A stretch of DNA of 64,000 nt from NCBI GenBank assembly GCA_002104985.1, contig MCGO01000020.1, forward strand, positions 186,001 to 250,000, written 5' to 3'. Shown here one piece after another: positions 33,792-46,765 of this stretch (position 1 is the first letter of the stretch; the number at the start of each line of letters is the position of its first letter). A program made the position numbers and the translations under genes. The notes below the pieces were generated by a model, which was not told the origin of the DNA, searched no databases, and saw nothing but the letters and a program-made list of their open reading frames with translations. The stretch is from Rhizoclosmatium globosum. Its lineage: Eukaryota; Chytridiomycota; Chytridiomycetes; Chytridiales; Chytriomycetaceae.

Positions 33792-36700
33792 ATGGCGGAC
33801 GAACAACCCAAGGCGCCGACGCCACTTGCCGCCCTTCTCGCGCGAAAGAAAGCGGAGAAAGAAAGGGAAAGTGGCGACACATCCGCCGTGAATGCACTTG
33901 GACAACCTGAAACAAGAGACAAAGACGACGACTCGGACAGCCTTGGTGCGTTGACTCACTCATCTCACTCACTCACTGCTAAAACAAAACAAATCAATCC
34001 AGAAAACAGAGCACATGTTTTAGAAGCTGAAGTTCGATTGATCCGCTCGCAACTTGTTTCGGCAGAGGAAAAGGCCGCCAGAGTCGATTCACTTGGTTGC
34101 ATTGTTGCTTCTCGTTCATGACTGCGACCTTCCACTTACTCAATAATACCAATAAACACAGTCATGGAATTGGTCGCAGAACGAGAACTGAAACAAACGG
34201 CGAACGAGGCAATTCAGCTGAAAGAGGCCGAAATCAACTCACTCAAACTCGAATCAATCAACCTCGAAGAAAAGAACTCGTTGTTGGCTGAACAAGTGAC
34301 GCGGAAAGAGAAGGAGCATGAAGAGGCAAAGGGTATTCATTGTCGTTTGGGTCTTGACTTGCGCTTAACCAAAGCTTATAGAAACTATTCATCGTCTCCA
34401 AACTGAACTTGAATCCCTCCAAAATGACCTGAAATCTACTTCTCAGCAAGCTCACTCTAGTCAATCTGAAGAGACAAAGTACAGAATCCATACGCTGGCA
34501 GTAGAAAAGGAACGGAACGAGTTGAAGCTCAACGTTGACTGGTTGAATTCAGAAATTGAAAAGAAGTCTGCTGAATTTCGCGAGTTTCGTGAGGAGAATG
34601 TTTGTGGCTCCTTTTTGGTTTTGAGAGACTTTGCAATTCTTACACTTCCCAGTCTGCGAAAGTAGCCGAGCTGAAAAAGACTGTCGACGCGTTGACATTT
34701 GAAAAAGCTGCATTGGAGCAAAGACGAAGGCACTCACTGAAAAGTCCGACTCGAACAACTCCCGAATTGCAGAACTCGTTTCCAAACTCGCTGATGTAAA
34801 GACAACACCGTAAAAGTATCAGCTTCAATCATCTAACTTGACTCTATTTTTATAAGTCGGAAACACGATACGTTCAATCTCAGGAATCTTTCAAAACCGA
34901 GCTCAACATGCAACAGTCCCTCGCCAATCTATACAAGGCGAAATCTGAGGAACACGCACATAGGATGCAGGAGTGTTTGCAACAGGCGCATGCGGCTCAG
35001 GAAGAATTGGATCAATTGATTCGTGGACGCTTGGAGTTGGAACAGATTGTGGGGGAATTGAAAACGGAATTGGAGAAGCGGAATGAGAAAGTGGAGGAGT
35101 TGGAAAGTACCGTTGAAGCTTTGAGAAGAGAAGGCGGAAATAGTGTACGTACTTGGTTCCCTTTCTTTAACCTCTAATGACCCACGTTTAGCTCTCGTTA
35201 CTTGCTCCGGCGTCTCAGTTGGCTATGGCGTATCAGAAATCTGGAAAGACATTTACTGAAATTGTATGGCAATCAGTACTTCAATCATCGAAATTCTAAT
35301 TTTCCCTCATCAGTACGCAGAATACTCGGAGCTGAAGGACGAAAATTTAAGATTGAAAAGTGAAACACTCCGACTGACTGAAAACTTGAATTCTATTGTA
35401 GCTGATATCAACGAAAAAGTAAGTCTTTTGTGTGTGTTATATGGACTGATTCTGTTCATGCAAAGACTCCTATGATCAAACAAGCAATCACAGATAAACG
35501 AAACCTGACAAAGGAAGTTAGTCGCTTGACCTCAGATTTGGAAACATCGTCAAAAGCCAACGCGACGTTACAGTCTTCACTAGCGTCACTTCAACAGAAA
35601 TTCGAAGCTCTTGAATCCAACAATCGCGTTTTGACACAGGAGTCTACCACTCTTGGTCGCCAAGTGCAACATCTTCTGGTTCAACTTGAATCAGCCGGCG
35701 GCAGTACCTCCTTCTCACAGAAGAATCTATCTTTTCAACGGACTCTGTCCTATTCACGAGCGTGAAAGACCTACAATCACAAAACTCGCTTCTGAGAACA
35801 TCTCTTCAAACGGCTCAAGAAACAATCTCGAAACTGAATCAACAGAATGAATCTCTTTCCTCACTCCGCTCAGTGACACATGAGTTACAGGACCTCCGAG
35901 GCGAAACAGAAAAGCTAAAGGAATCCCTACGTGTCAGTGAACTCAAAGCTGGATCGTATAAACGTGAACGCGATCAGATAAAGTGGCTTTTGGATAACAA
36001 CAAACGGAAGGAGCAGGAAGCCGAAGCTGCTAGTGGAGAAAAGAATGGGGCTGTGGCTGAATCAGAATATCAGCAACTCTATGTGCGACTCCAAACCGAA
36101 TTCGATCAGTTTAGAAACGAAACTGGGTCAGATACCAAGACTCTCAAAGACCGCAATGAAGAGCTTTTGAGAGCCAAGAATGAGTTGGAGATATCTGTTG
36201 TTAAAGTGAATTCAGCATTGAATCATTTGCAAGGTAAGCCCATAGGTAGATGCCGAAAATACAACTTTTTTGCTAATATACCACTCTAGAACGATACAAA
36301 TCTCTATCAGAGCACTCTGAATTCCAAACACGCGAAAAGAACGACCTTCACGCTCGAATCCATTCCCTCCTCAACCTCCAAACAACCCAAGAACTCCGTC
36401 TCCAAGAACTCACAAACCAATACCTCCAACTCCGCACACAGCTCGACTCAACGCAAAACGAGTTGAACCACGTCCGTGGCGAAAAAGATGTCATTGCTGC
36501 AAGTGAACAGCGCCTTCAAATTGAGAACGCGGAGCTTGTGCAGCAACGTGATTTGGCGACGGAGCATTTAAAGAGAGTTCAAGGGATGTTGGAAGATGGG
36601 GAGGTTCGTGTTCGGGAAGCTGGGGAGCGGAGTAAAGAGGTCCAGAAGGCGCTTGAGGCTCAGGTTTTGGGGTTGAAGGCTGAAGTCTTGAGTGTGAAGG

Positions 36701-39700
36701 AGGCTGCTGATGGTTCTAAGAATCGGTTTGAAGAGGAGGTGAAGGAGTTGAAGGGACAGATTGGACGGCTGGTAAGAGTGTTGTCGATTTAAATGAGTGT
36801 GCACAGAGTATTGACGTCTTGTGGTGTAGACTGGTCAACTTGAGGAATCTGAGAAACGCGTTTTGGAGTTGAAGGAGACTGAGCAGCAGCTGACAAAGAC
36901 CGTTGAGCAGTTGCAAACTCAGCTTTCTGTTTCTGAAGAAAGTTTGGCGAGATACACTAGTCGTGAGAAGAGTGGTGAAGCTGCTGCTGATGTGTCTTCT
37001 GAGCAATCGACGTTGTTGGCTCTGCAAGAAGATTTGGCGAGTACAAAGTAAGTTTAGTCCTTCTGTATTCCAGAGTGTTAACGACACGAAGAGCCAAGCT
37101 TCATACCGCTCAAAGTGCTGTGGATTCCCAAAAGGAGCATATCGAGCAATATAAATCCATTGCAAAGGCGGCTGAAGAAAAACTCTCTGAAAGATGGCAG
37201 AATTTGAAAGCACGTTCGCCAATTACCGAGAAGAGTCCGAAACTAAAATCAAGGAGTTGACGGTTCGGCACTGCTCTTTTCTCTTAATCACTGACTTTGC
37301 AAATCAGGCTTCAATCGCAACTCTCGACAAATCTCGCTTAGACGCTGAAAACAAATGCTCCCAAGCACTAGAAGAGCTCTCTGACCAACGAACTCAAATC
37401 GATAAAGATCAAATTGAATTCCTCATGGAACGATCTCGTCTAGAAGACGAAATGCTCCGTCTCAGGAGTTCGGAAGCGTCCATGCAGAATACGTATCAGT
37501 CTGTGGCGAATGAGCTGAAGCGATGCAAGCAGAGACTTGCTGAGGCTCGTACGGACTATGATAAAGTGATTTTGATGGAGGGAGAACGGATTCAGAGTTT
37601 GGCGGAAGTTCGGGCTGAAGTAACGAGATTGAATGGAGTTGTTACGGAGTTGGAGGTATAGTTGTTTCGTGCTGTGTATGTGGCTGATAATTGAAATCCT
37701 GTGTAGGCAAAATCTAGTGCTGCTGAGAATGCGTTGATTGCCGAACGCCAGACCTCCAAAGACAGACTATCTCAACTTGAAAAAGAGATAGATGTACTCA
37801 AGAAGAAGTAAGTCTATTCTATAGAATATCTTTATGCTAATTTTCAATTTAGCAACCGCGATCTTACATCTCAGAACTCAACGCTCCATGACCAGTTCGA
37901 ATCTCTCTCTGCAAAGCTCAAATCACTTCACCAACAGGGCGGAAGCTCACTTCAAGAGGTGGATAATGCCAACTTGACTATTCAGGAAACTGAACGAGCA
38001 AACTTGATTCGTCATTTGCGTCGGGAGAAGGAAATTTTGGAGCGGGAGAATGATCTTGCGGCTCAGAAAGTGAATCGAATGCAACATCAGCTGGATCATT
38101 TGCAAAAGTCGTTGGATGATGTTCGGACAACGTTGGACGAGGTCGGTTGTGTGTCTACTAAAGGGTGTATCATTAACATTGTGCTGCCTTTAGGAACGGC
38201 AAAAACATCTAGTCAATTCAGATTCTGCGAGAATTCATTCCGACCTAATGGCCAAAATCGATCGCGTCAATGTTTTGACAGAATCTAATACATCGTTACG
38301 AAACCAAAATAACAGCTTGGCGCAGAAAGTCAAATCGTTGGAGACGCAAATACAACAGAAGGAACGTGACTTGGGGCCGTTGAGGGACCAAAACACGTCA
38401 CTGCAAGTGCAGGTCGATACTTTTACAGCCCGTGTTCAAGCCTTGGAGGAAGAAAATGCTCGTCTTGTGAATAGGGCTGCACAGATTTTAGGGAAATACA
38501 GCGTGAGTTCACATTAGTGCATACGTTCTCTATGTGTTAATTATTCTTTGATAGAGGGTGGATCCAGCTGAACATCAATCTTTGAAAGACCAAGTCTCTG
38601 TCTTGGCTGTTCGCTTTGAATCTATGCAAAGCGTGTTCGATGCAGAGAAGGCGGAGCTTGTGGCTGCTGGCCAATCTTTGGAAGCTAAAGTTGCAGCGTT
38701 GACGTCTGAATTGGAGTCGACAAAAGTCACTCTTGCTGCAACGTCTGCTGAGGCTGAATCTTTGAAAAGCGCTGCAATGGAGAAGTCATCTGATGTTTGT
38801 ACATAACTTTAGCCATAGATGTGGCGCTAACTATAGTAACAGGTTGAAAAGGAATTGGAAATGACGAAAGCAAAGTTGAAGGACACGGTCACGAACGCGA
38901 ACAACAGGATTAAGAATATGATTGAAAGACTTAAGGAATCAACATCGAAAATCAAGGAGTTGACCGAGACTGTTAAAGTGTTGGAGGATAAGATCGCAAG
39001 TTTGGAAAAGTCTGCTAATGGTCAGCAATCCGTTGTAAACGTGCCGGTTGATCAATTGCCACTTGCCCCTGTTGTTTCGACAGTTGTTGCTGCATCTAGC
39101 GCTGTTCAGCCAACAGTTGCCTCCTCACTCCCGCCTTCAACATCAATTTCCACGGTGGATATTGCTGCTCCTAGCCCCAAACGACCACGCGAAGAAGAGC
39201 CTGTAACCGAAACAGTTGGATCTGAATCCCAGGAAAAGACCGACATTTCTGTCCCAGCTATTGAAGATTCGGCGTCGTCAGCCAAACGCGCCAAACTTGA
39301 AGATCCGGTACCAATATCATCTACTCTGAATGACAACAATAATATTGCCGTGGAAGCCAGAGAAGCAGTAGATGGCGACACTGTAATGAATGAGTCTGCT
39401 GTTGTTCAGACAGAGGAAGTTGCTTCGGTAGAGCCGCTTGCTGAAGTTGCGCCAATTGTGCCTTCAAGCGCCGAGGTGCTTGTTGAGGAAACTGGTCAAA
39501 AGGAAGAGGGCGCTATGCCTATGAATGTTGATGGGGCCGAAGATGTTGCGACCTCTACATCTTCGGCCTTAGTAGAGACGGTACCTTCTCAGGAGGTGTC
39601 TGCGCAGTTTGATGTTAATCATGAAGAAACGGTAACAGTCACAATCGTTAGTGAAGTGGAAGAGCCTGTCACTCCCATTGCACCTTCAACACTCACGACT

Positions 39701-40497
39701 CCATCTTTGCCTGTTTCAGTATCTGCGACACTTGTTACCGAGCCCATCGCTGATGCTATTGCTCAAACTCCTTCGTTACCGCTCCAGTCATCAGCCACAG
39801 CAGCAACAGCTACGCCAACACCAACACCAATTGTGCCTGCCATAGAAACACCAAAATCCAATGTTATCAAAATTCAACGAACCCCGATTTCTACGCCAGC
39901 TATCACTGACGAACTGACGTCAGAAGCCGGAAACGCCCCTCCAACAACTCCAATTACTGGGGTCCCATCAGCCTCTGCCAAAACCAGCCTTTTGAAGCAA
40001 AAACTATTGCAGCTTCAGATGCAGAAACAAAGCGGATCTGCTCCTTCAACGCCTGTGAAGCAGACTGGCACGGTGGTAACATCAGCCCCCACTTCAACAG
40101 CTCCAAGTCCGAATGTGACAGCACCTACTCCAGCTGGTAAGTTTTATTTAAAAATTGAATAAATAACTTATTCAAAACCGAACTAGCCCATCCTGGAGCT
40201 CCACAGCAACAAATTACTCCAGGAGGTCGACTTGTAAAGCCAATGCCACCAAGACCGGTACGTCCCCCAGGGACTCCTCAGCCAGTCCAACCACCACAAC
40301 AGCAGCAAGGCGGAGCAGCGCGAATGTTACAGCAGCAAGGTTTGAATATCAGAGCACGTCCACCACAAGTTCGCCCAATGGGCCAACAGCAGCAACAACA
40401 GCAACAGTCTCCTGGTGCTGCTGTTAGACCTGGCGTCCGTCCACCTATTCGGCCCAATCCGAATCAGCAACAACAAAGGCCACCTGCGAATCAGTAA
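33792..40497 (+). CDS. Nuclear-basket nucleoporin TPR/Mlp1-like
   Basis: Very long coiled-coil protein (about 1,900-2,000 aa) from ATG 33792, with roughly 15-18 short introns. Heptad-rich sequence runs almost from the start (ENRAHVLEAEVRLIRSQLV, ELKLNVDWLNSEIEKKSAEF) to about 39000. The stretch NLIRHLRREKEILEREND near 37995-38050 matches the conserved (Y/F)LRREKEI element of TPR/Mlp proteins. After 39000 comes a long Thr/Pro/Val-rich acidic region, and the end is Pro/Gln-rich (polyQ near 40380-40410). TPR anchors mRNA quality-control factors and SUMO proteases to the nuclear basket. Frame changes near 34725 and 35715 probably reflect small indels; I did not fix every exon border. Confidence 0.85.
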
Positions 40498-40588
40498 ATG
40501 TTTTTGAAGCAGATAATGTGTGAATAAAAGAAGCTCGTTTCCAATCAAATCTATGAGAGTTGCCATTTATTCGCAAAAAGCAAGAGTT

Positions 40589-42405
40589 TTAATAAATGTA
40601 CGGCACAATTCGGTAAGGAACCTTCTCACAATACTCATCCCAAGCCTTTCCGTACTTTTTCCTACAAATTTCGTTGTCGTCGCGTTCGCGAGGAATAAAG
40701 AGGCAGACATAGTATAACGGGTAGATCCAAGGAACAAGACAAAGCCAGAATGGTTCCGTCGAGTACAAAACCAAGAACCCAGGTAGAGCAAGCGCAACTC
40801 CTTGAATAATTTCTCCAAGGTAGTTGACATGACGCGAAACACCCCAAAACCCAGAGTACAAAATTCGGGATCCTGGAATGACTTTCTGCTCAACCTTTCC
40901 AAAGAATACAGTTGTAGAGGCGGGATCGGTCTTGTAAAAGAACTTTTGCATATTTGCACCACGTGTGAGAAACCATCCCGTATAGAAAACAAGAACTGTG
41001 AAAATAGAAGCGAGGATGGACATGTCGGGCCGTAAGCAGAGTTTGTGTTGGGAGTGTAAATAGTGAGGACGATTCCACCGATACAGTACAAGTATGGGTA
41101 GAATCCGAGACAGCCAAATACAAGCTTGGCTCCAATCTTTTCGGCAAAGAGGTCGTAAGTGTAGAGGTGCACGTTTTCGTAGTAGCTAGAGATGGTGGTT
41201 ATTTTCCAAAGACAGTATTTCGATTCTTACCTATATTCGATCAAGAACCAAGTGAATATGAAGACGTATACTGTGACAGCATTTGCAGTAACGCCTCCAT
41301 TGTTTACAGTATGTAATGCAGCCATACTCAAGATGTTCAACTGAAGCATAACAGCTCCAAGACAATACAAGGCCATTTTGACGTCCACGCCAAATACACG
41401 CGGATTAAAGAAGCTTCCATTAAAGTACTCCAAGGCCCAAATCGTATTCTTGTTGACTGGCAGCTTCGCGAGTAAGGCTGGCAAGTCTTCAATGTCTCCA
41501 TTTTCGTTCTTTGGGGCGGCAAGGACCTGATCCCGCGTCAAACACCTCTGGTATCCAGCGTCTACAGGCCTTTCTTTCGTGCAGCAGAGTCAGCCACATA
41601 GGCGAGTCCTAATCCAATCACTGCCGCCCAAACCAGCATCAAAAAAGTGAGCAGCCAGATATGTTGGATCTTTCCAGCCTGCAGTACAAAGTCCATAGTA
41701 AAATGCGACCGTGACAAATAGAACAGCCAAGCCATTCAATTTGTATGGTAAGACCTTTCCATCGAATGAACAAGTGTATCCAGCAACAGTAGAGCCAGGC
41801 ACGATCATCAGCAGTACCCAAATCAAAGAAAATGTTTCGATAACCTATTGGTGTCGAGTTAACCCAAACACCCTGCTACCAAACAGTAAAGTACCTGCAG
41901 CAACGGCAACAGTCCAGCAACAATGGCCCCGGCACTCAAAACAAGAAAGCGGAAGATCCCAGGCACCAAAACAGAAGCCGCAAGTGCCGCAATTGTCAGC
42001 AAAGCATCGCGCTGGGTCTTTGCATCCGAGTGATTGGCCCTGTGCAAACTGTCAATTTAAACCACAGTTCCCTCAGTCCAAACCCGTCATTCGAAGGAAG
42101 CTGCACAATCATCCAAAGCAGAATTGTCACATAAACTACTGAGAAAAGGATGCGGATGATGCCGTTGCTGGGCCCGGTAAGCTGTTCGACAATGGCAAGA
42201 CAGAGGATCGCTTCGGGGCGAGATCGAGAATGAACCATTCCTCCGCAAATGCTGTGAAGCGGCTGATATTTCTTCCACAGAGGAGGTCATTAATGAGGTT
42301 CTGGATGGTTTTTGATGGGCTGAACGGAGGGAGGGAAAGCGGAGGAAAGAATATGGCGGAGGAAGCCACAAATATCAAACCATGGCGGCGGAAGACGGAA
42401 TTCAT
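40589..42405 (-). CDS. ERG4/ERG24-family sterol reductase
   Basis: Multi-pass ER enzyme that reduces a sterol ring or side-chain double bond with NADPH (C-14 reductase/lamin-B-receptor/DHCR7 type). C-terminal signatures are strong: SGFWGVSRHVNYLGE (family signature SGWWGxxRHxNYxGD) and CRKKYGKAWDEYCEKVPYRI. Upstream are the intermediate motif EYFNGSFFNPRVFGVDVKM and YYENVHLYTYDLFAEKIGAK. Membrane segments include GIIRILFSVVYVTILLWMI and GIFRFLVLSAGAIVAGLL. Introns lie near 42035-42060, 41847-41893 and 41190-41230. Single-base frame changes occur near 42210, 41610, 41560 and 41010. The exact reaction (delta-14, delta-7 or delta-24) is not decided by what I can see. Confidence 0.85.
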
Positions 42406-42456
42406 TGGAATTTTACTCAACCATTTGAAATTCAATTTATTATGGCTGTACGCCTA

Positions 42457-45400
42457 TTAATTTGCTGGAAATTCAACCGTTCGTTGGACAGTTCCAACGA
42501 TTGCTTCCTTTTCCTCAAGAGTTGCAAAAAACGCAGACAGGTATCCGATCCAAAGCTCCAACGGATGCTTTAACTCTGGGATCTCGTCAATCTTGAGCAT
42601 AGTTTCAAGGTCAGTGGGAACTAGCCAATGCAGCTTGAATTCGTGCTTTCCAATCGCTCGAATTGTTGGTGCGTAAGGAAAAAGGGGCGACGTTGGCCTT
42701 TTACAATCGTTAAGTATGAATCGCGTAAACTGGATGGATCCAATTCACGGTTCTTGGCGTCAGAAAGCTTCATCAATGATGATGCTTTTCTCCAGTGATG
42801 CACTTTTCAAGAGGTGGTGATAAGTGAACCGCAGATCGAGTCCAAAATCTTTCAGAAAACACCAACTTGGTGACACACTCGGCCAAGTAATCCACGGGTG
42901 TAATTTGAATATGATCATCACTCTCCAAAGAAACTTGACGCACTTTCATCGTCTTTATGAAGTCCCACATCATATCGTAGTTTGTTACTGAAAAATAGTC
43001 AGTTTTTGGCTTTTTCGAAAGCAAAATGTGTTATTTACCATTGGTTGTGGTGCTTCCACCAACAAAGCCGGCTCGAACAGACACAGTGGGAATACCTCTT
43101 GCAAGGGCTCTTGCACACAAAACTTCAGCAACATTCTTGGACTGACCATACCCGAACAAGAATTTTCCAGACATTTCCTTCAAGTTAACGTCTTCTGGAA
43201 TGGCTTGCGGAACAGATCCTTTGCCTTGTACAGCAGATACGGATGACACAAACATGACACCTTTGACTTTTACACTTCCAGCCAATCGAACGCTTCCACT
43301 GTACTTTTCACATTGGCGTCTCGAATGGCTGCATATGGCTTGACAAAGTCAACCTAGACGGAGGAAGCTTCAATACGCGGAGATTTAAAAGCAAGTGTAA
43401 AATACTTACAACAGCCGCGTTATGAATAATAACGTCGCAATCATGAGCCAACATATTCCAATCTGCCTTGGAGAGCCCCAATTTTGGTTCAGTGACATCG
43501 CCCAATACTACCTCGACCATCCAAGAATCTTCCCAACTCCATGGAACTTTTCTACAGCTCTTTAATTCTTTGAACTCCGTGTTCCTTCGACTTGGCACGG
43601 ACTTGACAGATCAAGCGAATCGTCGGAAACTGTTTCATAAAGCTAAACACGATTCCACTTCCCAAAAACCCATTCGCACCCGTCAACAAAACGACTGCAT
43701 TGTGAGACTCCGCGATCTTACTCGCGTTGAATTCGAGACACCCATCCGATGAGATTGAGACATCATCGAGTTCCTCCAACTCTTTCTCATAAGCCTCAAC
43801 GGCTTTATTCAGAACTTCAGGGGTCTCTTCATCTTCCTCATTATCATTGGTAGAAGCACGCTCAACGCTTGGATCCAACCAAAGGTTCGCCATACTTTCC
43901 AAGTTTGAGTTGAGCATGAACATTTGGAATGTCATTCCACGGAATCCTGCATCTTCTTGAGTCAGGGAATTGATTACTGCGATAGTTGAGATGGAAGTTC
44001 CCCCCAAGGCATAAAAGTCTGAATCGCTGGTGATGGATTCAAGAGGAATTTGAAGAACCTTTGACCAAACTTTTGCAACACGGAGCTGAACTGGATCCTG
44101 GAGGTGGCTTTTGGGAGCTGCTGAAACAGGAGTTGATCCAAACAGCGAAGAAGGCAGGAGATTTTGAAATGCCGTGAAATAGTTTGTAGTTGAGGCCTCA
44201 GTCTCGATTACGGGAAACTGAAACACTGGCGACAGACGTTTGTTCAAAAACATTTCTTTTGTCCCTCTGCGCATGATTTTACCACTGGTGGTCTTTGGAA
44301 CTGCCTTTGGTTTCACCAACAATAAATGCGAAACTATGATTCCTGTTGCAGCAGAGACATCTTTTCTGATTGAATTGCTGATATCAGCCAAAACTTCGGG
44401 AGATGCTTTCAGGTAAGATTCCTTGAGCTCCAAAACAATGACTAATTTCTCGGGGGCATCACGGTCGTTAGACTCGACTGAAAACGCTGCAGTAGAGCCA
44501 GGACGAAGATACTTTTCTTGAGACGAAATTGCTGCAATCTCAATATCGTTCGCATAATAGTTTTTCCCTTGAATGATGACGATATCCTTGAGTCTTCCAG
44601 ATACATAGAGGTTTCCATCAGCAATAAATCCTAAATCGCCGGTTCGTAAGTACTCGGCGCTTGAACCTTCAATAGTTGCTTGAAAGTTTTGTTTAGTTGC
44701 CTCTGGGTTGTTCCAATAACCACCAGACTTTGCGGGACTGCAGTAAAATATTATTAAAATGGAATAAACTAACAAACTTTACAAGTACCTGCTGGCCCAA
44801 ATTTCTCCAGATTCACCGTTTGCAACCACTTTCAATGTATTTGGGTCGACAATTTTAACATCAACTTCATCAAAAATGGGTCCACACGATACACGACCGT
44901 CAGTGATAATCATCGGGGTGCCCGGAAGAACCATTGTAATACCTAAAACATGCTCAGCCAGCCTATAATAAGTAGTCTGAGAAACCTCTGATTATAAATG
45001 TTGAAAACAACTCACCCATAACATGGACAAAACGCTCCAGAGTTAAACCCAAAGTTGTTAAAGAAGTCCAAAAATTCTGCAAACATTTCGGGTTGCAGCG
45101 GTTCTGCACCACAAGAGGATACTTTAAGGGAGCTGAGATCAAAGGAAATGGGACGCTTTGATTCACGAGCCTTTTTGAGTACAAGCGAATATCCAAAGTT
45201 TGGAGACGCTGTTACAGTGGCGCGCTAAGATAATCAAATCAGTTGGCTAACATTGCAACAGAGTTTCAGGCTCGTTACTTGTTGGTAATTGTCTCGAACC
45301 ACAACAACGGATTGCGAATGAACGTGAATGGAGACATGAGGTTCAATTCAGAACCGGTATAGATACCGTAAAGCAAAACACTCCAATCAGTCCATAATCG

Positions 45401-46278
45401 TGGTACTATAAATAAGCTGGTGAGATTAGACATGCGCAAGTAAAAACAAACTTGAGGAAGCCAGGACACCATTGTTTCACGTCTCCCAGTTAAATGAAGC
45501 AAAGGAGCCCCACAAGCGACATTCATTTGTTTGAAAGATTCCATAAGATGACAGTACTTGTTTATAACTCCCTTGGGGGTTCCAGTCGAACCACTGTTTC
45601 AAAAATACTTTTTCAGTTTCATATACACAAGTTTAGACAGTAAAACACACCTAGTGTACTGAATGAACGAAATGTCATCCTCAGTTGGTGGTAAAGGCAT
45701 CGGGAAAGAGCTGTATTTCATGGCCGCACTTCCAAAAGCAACACTGTCGATATTCACAAACTTTTGCGCTTGAACCCACTTCCAAATAGGCTCTGAGGAA
45801 AGAATCTGGGTGAACTTAGCCATTTCGATCGAGGTCGCAACCATTTTAGAGCAAAGGATTTTCATTTTATGGCCATCCTTGAGGCCAGGTAAAAATCGGC
45901 AAGAATACGGCGGACCTTTTCCATTTCAGAGCTCTTATTTGGCGGAAACGGTGGGTAGATGGGAACGACAATGATTCCAGCGTAGAAGCAGGCAAAAGTG
46001 GTGACGTAAAATTGAAGCCCAGGCTCAAACATAAGCACAGCAGCGTCCCCCTTGGTAAGTTCTAGCTGAGGGTTGTTCATCAAAGCTTTGGCGCATAATG
46101 CAACTTGGGCCCGGAATTCACCGAAACTGAGGCTTTGGGTGCTTTCTCCCTGCTCATTGATCCAAGTCTGTAGAAAAGTCAATACATAGACAGGGATATT
46201 AGATTGTTGAATGCCATACCAAAAAGTTAGTTCGGCGGGGTAGGCCTCAAGACGGAGAAACAACGAGTCGATTGACAT
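42457..46278 (-). CDS. Adenylate-forming reductase: FAAL-like A domain, carrier domain, thioester reductase
   Basis: NRPS-like enzyme of about 1,100 aa expected to activate a carboxylic (probably fatty) acid as an acyl-AMP, load it on its own phosphopantetheine arm and release it reductively. In order on the minus strand: LSFGEF and DAAVLMFEPG; the P-loop SGSTGTPKGVI; FAAL-like LMSPFTFIRNPLLWFETI and ASPNFGYSLV; YLRTGDLGF, SGRLKDIVI; catalytic Lys in TTSGKIMRR; the carrier motif DFYALGGTSIS (near 44000) whose Ser takes the cofactor; reductase domain with VVLLTGANGFLGSG, CDVIIHNAAV, YGQSKNVAE and GIPTVSVRAGFVGG. About eight short introns; frame changes near 43560, 42690, 42610 and 42500. FAAL assignment is from motifs only. 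Confidence 0.83.
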
Positions 46279-46765
46279 CTTCCGCAACGCACGTTGATTC
46301 AAATTTGAAATTTCCGCGGACACATCCGCCCGAAATTTTATACTTCTGTTTCAGGGGCTGAACGTTTCAGATGTCGACTCCTGAAGTCCAGGTTTCATGA
46401 ACATACACGAGTTTCAAAATAATTTATGAGACATGTTCGTAAAAAGGAAATATAGCAGTCATGGAAACAAAATGAATAAGAAGAAACCATTCAGAAGCGA
46501 GAATAAAGTGCCCGGTTTCGTGGGACGGAATTCGAGTATTCAAACATGGCTGTCTCACTTGTCTGCCTTGCGTACGCGACGATGACGATGCCGTGAAGTA
46601 GTATCTCTTTAGAGAAAAGGGCTATTTCCTCAATATATCACATATCAATATTAGCAAACAGCATAAGCGGTTTTTTATGGGCAGGAACCAAGCGGCAGCA
46701 TTTAAATAACCACACGAAAAAGAATCTACTCTTTTATATTTGGACCATTTAAAATTCTAACTCCA
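46279..46765. other. Divergent intergenic region, FAAL-like gene to SDR remnant
   Basis: About 490 bp between divergent starts. It holds the second copy of the dispersed repeat (46418-46483) and AT-rich promoter-like sequence (TTTATAT near 46733, 33 bp before the SDR ATG). No gene seen. Confidence 0.55.
46418..46483. repeat. Dispersed ~70-bp repeat, copy 2
   Basis: Shares ordered blocks AATAATTTATGAGAC, ATATAGCAGTCATGG and AATAAGAAG with 32294-32365. Same orientation, 14 kb apart. Here it lies between divergent promoters, there between convergent 3' ends, so a shared gene-related role is unlikely. Confidence 0.6.

Noticed and set aside
41711..42142. Plus-strand frame of 143 codons
   Set aside because: It lies opposite the well-supported sterol-reductase exons and has low-complexity, shadow-like composition.
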